Source: Fusibacter paucivorans (GTDB taxonomy: Bacteria; Bacillota; Clostridia; Peptostreptococcales; Acidaminobacteraceae). Taken from it: 64,000 nucleotides of DNA. Both the position numbers and the translations under genes were made by a program. The DNA lies in assembly GCF_018390735.1 (NCBI RefSeq), contig NZ_JAHBCL010000009.1, positions 62,001-126,000 of the forward strand. The letters are read 5' to 3'. Under the pieces are notes generated by a model. The model made no database searches. It saw only the letters and a list, made by a program, of their open reading frames with translations, and had not been told where the DNA came from. Of the stretch, positions 60,834-64,000 are shown one piece after another; the first letter of the stretch is position 1; each line of letters opens with the position of its first letter.

Positions 60834-60880
60834 AAAAAAGCGCTGTCATATCTCTCGTGAGATACGCGACAGCGCTTTTT
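60834..60880. terminator. Bidirectional terminator between hydrolase and LysR genes
   Basis: AAAAAAGCGCTGTC / GACAGCGCTTTTT with an inner stem TATCTC / GAGATA. Strong in both directions for these convergent genes. Confidence 0.93.
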
Positions 60881-60885
60881 ATTCT

Positions 60886-61809
60886 CTAAAAATCCCAAAT
60901 ATCTTTGTTAACCGTTCGTTTTGTCACCTCAATAACGCGATCGATCAATACCGCGTTATTTCGACTTTTTTGATAGTAAAGATTTAATTGGCGGAATGGA
61001 CTGCCCTTGATTCGGTACAGGCGCACACGCGGTGCATTCTTAATGCGTTGGAGCGGATAATACGGCAATACAGTACAGGCCAACCCCTGCTTGGCCATAT
61101 TATAGCAACTTTCCCAATTATCTGTTTCCAGTAAAATATCGGGCTCAAAACCATGATCGCTGAACAATTTATCGGTAAACTGACGCAAATAATGATTTGG
61201 TTTAAAGAGCACAAATTTATGCTCTTTATAAATGGACAAATCCACTTGTTCTAAATTTTGCGTATCATTTCGAACCGCATTATCAGTGTTTTCTGCCATC
61301 GGCGCTACCAAGATCAGCTCTTCTTTAAAGAGCGGAATATGGTCAAAGGTATTTTTACCGATATAGGATGTTGTAAGTGCCACTTCGATGCTATTCGTCA
61401 TCATTAAATTTTCTAACGTCTCATTGTCTTCTTCAAATAATTTCAATTGTACGCCCGGGTTTTCTTTCATAAAGAGCGTGAGCAGATTTGGAAAGAGTAT
61501 CGAAGAAAGCTGCGGTGTACAGCCAATAACCACCCGACCAATATTGTTTTTATTAATCTCATCAATCTGGTTTTCCAACTTCCGCTGAATATCTAAAATC
61601 TGCTTTGACGCTTTAATGAAATGTTCGCCTGCAAAAGTCGGTACAATTGGCGTACTGTTCCGATCAAACAGCTTCACACTGAGCGATTCTTCCACATTGG
61701 CCAAAAGCGCACTCAGAGACGGCTGACTAATATAAAGTTTATTGGCCGCTGCTGTTATGCTGCCTTCTTGAGCAATGGTTAAAATATAGTGCCGCTGTCT
61801 ATCATTCAT
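60886..61809 (-). CDS. LysR-family transcriptional regulator
   Basis: 307 residues, GAGGTG before the ATG. N-terminal winged helix (YILTIAQEGSITAAANKLYISQPSLSALLANVEESL), linker helix, then a LysR substrate-binding domain (GRVVIGCTPQLSSILFPNLLTLF). It lies downstream of the citrate-type transporter operon on the same strand, with a terminator between, so it may regulate that operon. A hairpin (GATGATGC / GCATCATC, 61858-61888) lies in its leader. Confidence 0.93.
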   Translation of the reverse strand: MNDRQRHYILTIAQEGSITAAANKLYISQPSLSALLANVEESLSVKLFDRNSTPIVPTFAGEHFIKASKQILDIQRKLENQIDEINKNNIGRVVIGCTPQLSSILFPNLLTLFMKENPGVQLKLFEEDNETLENLMMTNSIEVALTTSYIGKNTFDHIPLFKEELILVAPMAENTDNAVRNDTQNLEQVDLSIYKEHKFVLFKPNHYLRQFTDKLFSDHGFEPDILLETDNWESCYNMAKQGLACTVLPYYPLQRIKNAPRVRLYRIKGSPFRQLNLYYQKSRNNAVLIDRVIEVTKRTVNKDIWDF

Positions 61810-61918
61810 TATTCACCTCATTCTCTCTCGACGTCGCTGCAAACAGATCGTTTTCTTGATGATGCCGTCTAAAGACGCGCATCATCGGATATCACATTTT
61901 GCATTTTTAAGTAAAATA

Positions 61919-61944
61919 AAATCTAGGATGTCTCCTAGATTTAT
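61919..61944 (-). terminator. Terminator of the citrate-type transporter operon
   Basis: AAATCTAGGA / TCCTAGATTT with a 4-base loop followed by TATTTTA on the minus strand, about 40 bases after the transporter stop. Confidence 0.8.
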
Positions 61945-61983
61945 TATAATACAAAAGCAATCATTGTGCCCTAATCAATTCGA

Positions 61984-63270
61984 TTAATGGATTAGGAACG
62001 ATGCCAACAATACGGTAATCGAACCAATTAGAATAATCCATTTCGCATTGGCCTTAAAAGCTTGTTTATATTCGAGTCCCATCAGGCCAAGTCCTAAATA
62101 AATCGTTGGATTCGTCAAACACAATCCAGCTGAGTAACAGTGCCCGGCAACAAACATACCCGCAATAGCATTTGTGGGAATGCCGAACGCCTCACCAATG
62201 TTCACCATCACCGGCATAATACCGTAAATCAATGCATCTGCACTAAGTAAAAAACCAAGCGGCGTAATCAGCAGGCCGATGATAATATCAATAAACCCTC
62301 CCATTGAGGCCGGAATGATGCTGACAAAGGCTTCCGCTATGGCCGCAAACATACCGGATCCCTCCATAATGCCAAGCAGTGCCCCAGCACCGATAATGGT
62401 ATAGATGGAGAGCAGGATATTGCCGGCATGCGCCTTTATTCTCGCATTTTGCTCTTTGACCGTTCTAAAATTCAGCGGTAAAATGACCCCGCATCCAATA
62501 ATAAACGTAATATATGAAGGCACACCTAAGAAGAGTGCAATGACAATAACGACGGTAACGAGCGCATTAATCCAAAATAATTTTGGTCTTTTAAGTGCAA
62601 GCTCTTCTGCGGAAAGCTTCCTTTCATGAACTTCTAAATTGTCGGCTTTTATAAAGTTGCCTTTTTTCTCTTCCGCTTTGGAAGCTATATACAATATGGC
62701 AAAGCTTAACACCAAACCGACAATCTGGATTGGCAGCAGGGCTTTATAAAGTACCATGACGTCTTCGCTGATAACCCCGGCAGCTCTGACTGTTGGTCCA
62801 CCCCATGGAATCATATTCATCGTTGGAACGACTGTTGAAAAAACGAGTGCCATCAATGTTCTTGGAATATTCAATTTATCAAATATAATGAGCATTGGCG
62901 GCACTGTGATAATGAGTGTCGTAATACCCTGTCCGTCAACATGACCAACAAGGGCAATAAGCGCTGTTACACCTACGACGCCAAAGACGTTATTGCCCAC
63001 GCGCTTCATTAAAAAGCGAATAATAGGATCGAAAAGTCCTACGTCTGACATGACGCCGAAAAAAATCGTCGCAAACATAAACAATGCTGCAACCACTAAA
63101 ATATCACTAATGCCTTCATGCATCATCAACATTGTATGCTCAAAGCCAAGTCCAAAAACCAGTGCAACGACGAGCGGTACCAAAGCCATCACATTACCTG
63201 GAAGCATTGGACTTTTAAGAATTAGAATCAAGAGTAGTGCTAAAATTACAATACCAGCTAATACTAACAT
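61984..63270 (-). CDS. CitMHS-family citrate/divalent metal:proton symporter
   Basis: 428 residues, about 11-12 membrane helices. Family-like segments: MFATIFFGVMSDVGLFDPIIRFLMK, VGHVDGQGITTLIITVPPMLIIFD and LISPLGF-like LLITPLGFLLSADALIYG. CitMHS proteins import citrate complexed with Mg or Ca; related carboxylates are possible. AAGGGGG precedes the ATG. It follows the DUF1446/DUF4387 pair, which suggests the imported acid is what that pair handles. Confidence 0.9.
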   Translation of the reverse strand: MLVLAGIVILALLLILILKSPMLPGNVMALVPLVVALVFGLGFEHTMLMMHEGISDILVVAALFMFATIFFGVMSDVGLFDPIIRFLMKRVGNNVFGVVGVTALIALVGHVDGQGITTLIITVPPMLIIFDKLNIPRTLMALVFSTVVPTMNMIPWGGPTVRAAGVISEDVMVLYKALLPIQIVGLVLSFAILYIASKAEEKKGNFIKADNLEVHERKLSAEELALKRPKLFWINALVTVVIVIALFLGVPSYITFIIGCGVILPLNFRTVKEQNARIKAHAGNILLSIYTIIGAGALLGIMEGSGMFAAIAEAFVSIIPASMGGFIDIIIGLLITPLGFLLSADALIYGIMPVMVNIGEAFGIPTNAIAGMFVAGHCYSAGLCLTNPTIYLGLGLMGLEYKQAFKANAKWIILIGSITVLLASFLIH

Positions 63271-63304
63271 GTGTCCCCCTTATTTCATTAAGTAATCTCC
63301 CAAC

Positions 63305-63610
63305 TTAAATCTCAACATTTGCGATTAGTACATATTGCTGCCCTGAGTGCATATCTCTTTCATATTTGTGACCTTGTGGTTTTTTGCGAGGATATGAAAT
63401 TTTAACAACTTTCAAATTTTCAAGATAAAACATTTTGACCGCTTCTGCGTCGGTATCATAAAGTCTTGCAACCGTTTCTTTAGTCAAATGCTTTGATTGG
63501 CTGATAATCCTATAATCTTCGAACGTTTCACAGTAAATCTCTAGCGTCGTCCAAAAGGGACCTGCATTTTTCGATTTGACGTATTTTGCAACGTCTTTAA
63601 TTTTAGCCAT
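63305..63610 (-). CDS. DUF4387 protein
   Basis: 101 residues. The sequence AKYVKSKNAGPFWTTLEIYCET, then VKMFYLENLKVVKISYPR and HSGQQYVLIANVEI, fits the DUF4387 family, which is usually encoded right after DUF1446/AtuA proteins. Biochemical role unknown; probably a small subunit of the AtuA-like protein. It starts 17 bases after that gene and belongs to the same operon as the transporter. Confidence 0.88.
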   Translation of the reverse strand: MAKIKDVAKYVKSKNAGPFWTTLEIYCETFEDYRIISQSKHLTKETVARLYDTDAEAVKMFYLENLKVVKISYPRKKPQGHKYERDMHSGQQYVLIANVEI

Positions 63611-63627
63611 TGTCTGTACTCCTTTTC

Positions 63628-64000
63628 CTACTTTACGTCGATATACTCAAATTTAACAAGTTCAAGCGGATCATCAATTTCGACAATATGATTCAACATA
63701 AATTCATAAGTCTGTCCCTTGTATACATGTGAGGGAGAGAACGCAAACGCAAAGCTAGGCAATTGCTTTTTAAAATCGGCAGGAAAGTGGAGCAGAAACG
63801 GATTAAACGTCTTTGTAATTTGAATGGCAATTTCTTCTGTTTTCGCTGTAACCGTCAGCATAACGCCAATTTCTCTCGGCATTGGATAATCGTAATCTTT
63901 TGGCCAATTTACCACACCATTATAACCGTATGCCCGAATATCATATGAATAATCAGTTTCTGGAATCCCCGTTTGCTTGACATATTGATCAACGTGATTG
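63628..64000 (-). CDS. AtuA/DUF1446-family protein, C-terminal part, cut by window edge
   Basis: 124 codons to the stop; the frame is open to the window edge, with no start needed inside (the internal GTG at 63915 is not a start). Readable pieces: DIRAYGYNGVVNWPKDYDYPMPREIGVMLTV, PFLLHFPADFK, AFAFSPSHVYKGQTYEFMLNHIVEIDDPLEL, which fit the end of DUF1446/AtuA (acyclic terpene utilisation) proteins. Family members are linked to hydration of branched acyl compounds, but outside the terpene pathway their substrate is not known. First visible gene of the DUF1446-DUF4387-CitMHS operon. Confidence 0.8.
   Translation of the reverse strand, partial: NHVDQYVKQTGIPETDYSYDIRAYGYNGVVNWPKDYDYPMPREIGVMLTVTAKTEEIAIQITKTFNPFLLHFPADFKKQLPSFAFAFSPSHVYKGQTYEFMLNHIVEIDDPLELVKFEYIDVK

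Noticed and set aside
63628-63915. Reading the right-edge gene as a complete 95-residue protein
   Set aside because: The frame stays open to the window edge and the upstream residues also fit DUF1446, so the internal GTG is not a start.

Overview
The window looks like chromosomal DNA of an anaerobic, amino-acid- and organic-acid-using member of the Clostridia (Firmicutes); no species is assigned. The reasons are a ferredoxin-linked tungsten-type aldehyde oxidoreductase with small MoaD-like partners, lysine 2,3-aminomutase with the beta-lysine acetyltransferase, an EFR1-type flavodoxin/ferredoxin protein, a DUF1292 protein, a Clostridia-like S4, strong AGGAGG-type ribosome binding sites and frequent TTG starts. 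Base composition is moderate, except for a clearly AT-rich block at about 24.1-28.6 kb. No tRNA, rRNA, CRISPR array, insertion sequence or phage gene was recognised.

Layout. 0-9.5 kb: a peptide-type ABC importer operon (creatininase-family hydrolase, binding protein, two permeases, two ATPases, then a nitrilase-family gene cut by the window edge), a MocR-type regulator and a divergent RraA-like gene. One 15-base motif occurs both at the MocR promoter and upstream of the creatininase promoter. 9.6-20.3 kb: a prolyl-tRNA editing-type protein, a TetR-controlled pair (YhgE/Pip membrane protein plus secreted leucine-rich-repeat protein), a diguanylate cyclase, and the ablA-ablB osmolyte operon. 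20.6-23.7 kb: aldehyde ferredoxin oxidoreductase with two MoaD-like genes behind a Moco/Tuco-type riboswitch. 24.1-29.2 kb: the AT-rich island, with a fragment of an RTX-type secreted protein, a 1232-residue TPR protein with GreA/B-C-like and PIN-like regions (candidate conflict or defence protein), and a 5'-truncated LOR/SDH-family gene. 29.2-37.3 kb: a lone rpsD with a Fur-like box in its promoter, a small membrane-protein cluster (TauE, CrtO-like, PAP2), an esterase, two TetR regulators with their own palindromic operators, and an EFR1 protein with a membrane partner.

37.5-45.4 kb: a sigma-54-controlled catabolic operon, leuC-leuD-pdxA-like-tctB-tctA-tctC, with a PrpR-type activator; its control region shows a -24/-12 promoter and two tandem palindromes 21 bp apart. 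45.7-54.1 kb: an AruI-like 2-oxoacid decarboxylase, HisC-like aminotransferase and aldehyde dehydrogenase (a transaminase route, perhaps for arginine), a divergent GntR regulator, and an OpuC-type ABC importer. 54.6-59.4 kb: two D-2-hydroxyacid dehydrogenases, a split transketolase and a second RraA-like protein. 59.7-64 kb: a second HSL-type hydrolase, a LysR regulator, a CitMHS-type citrate transporter, DUF4387 and the end of an AtuA/DUF1446 gene.

Taken together, the window is a series of self-contained uptake-and-catabolism cassettes, each with its own local regulator, interrupted by one AT-rich accessory block. All functions are inferred from motifs and context read by eye; no database search was run.
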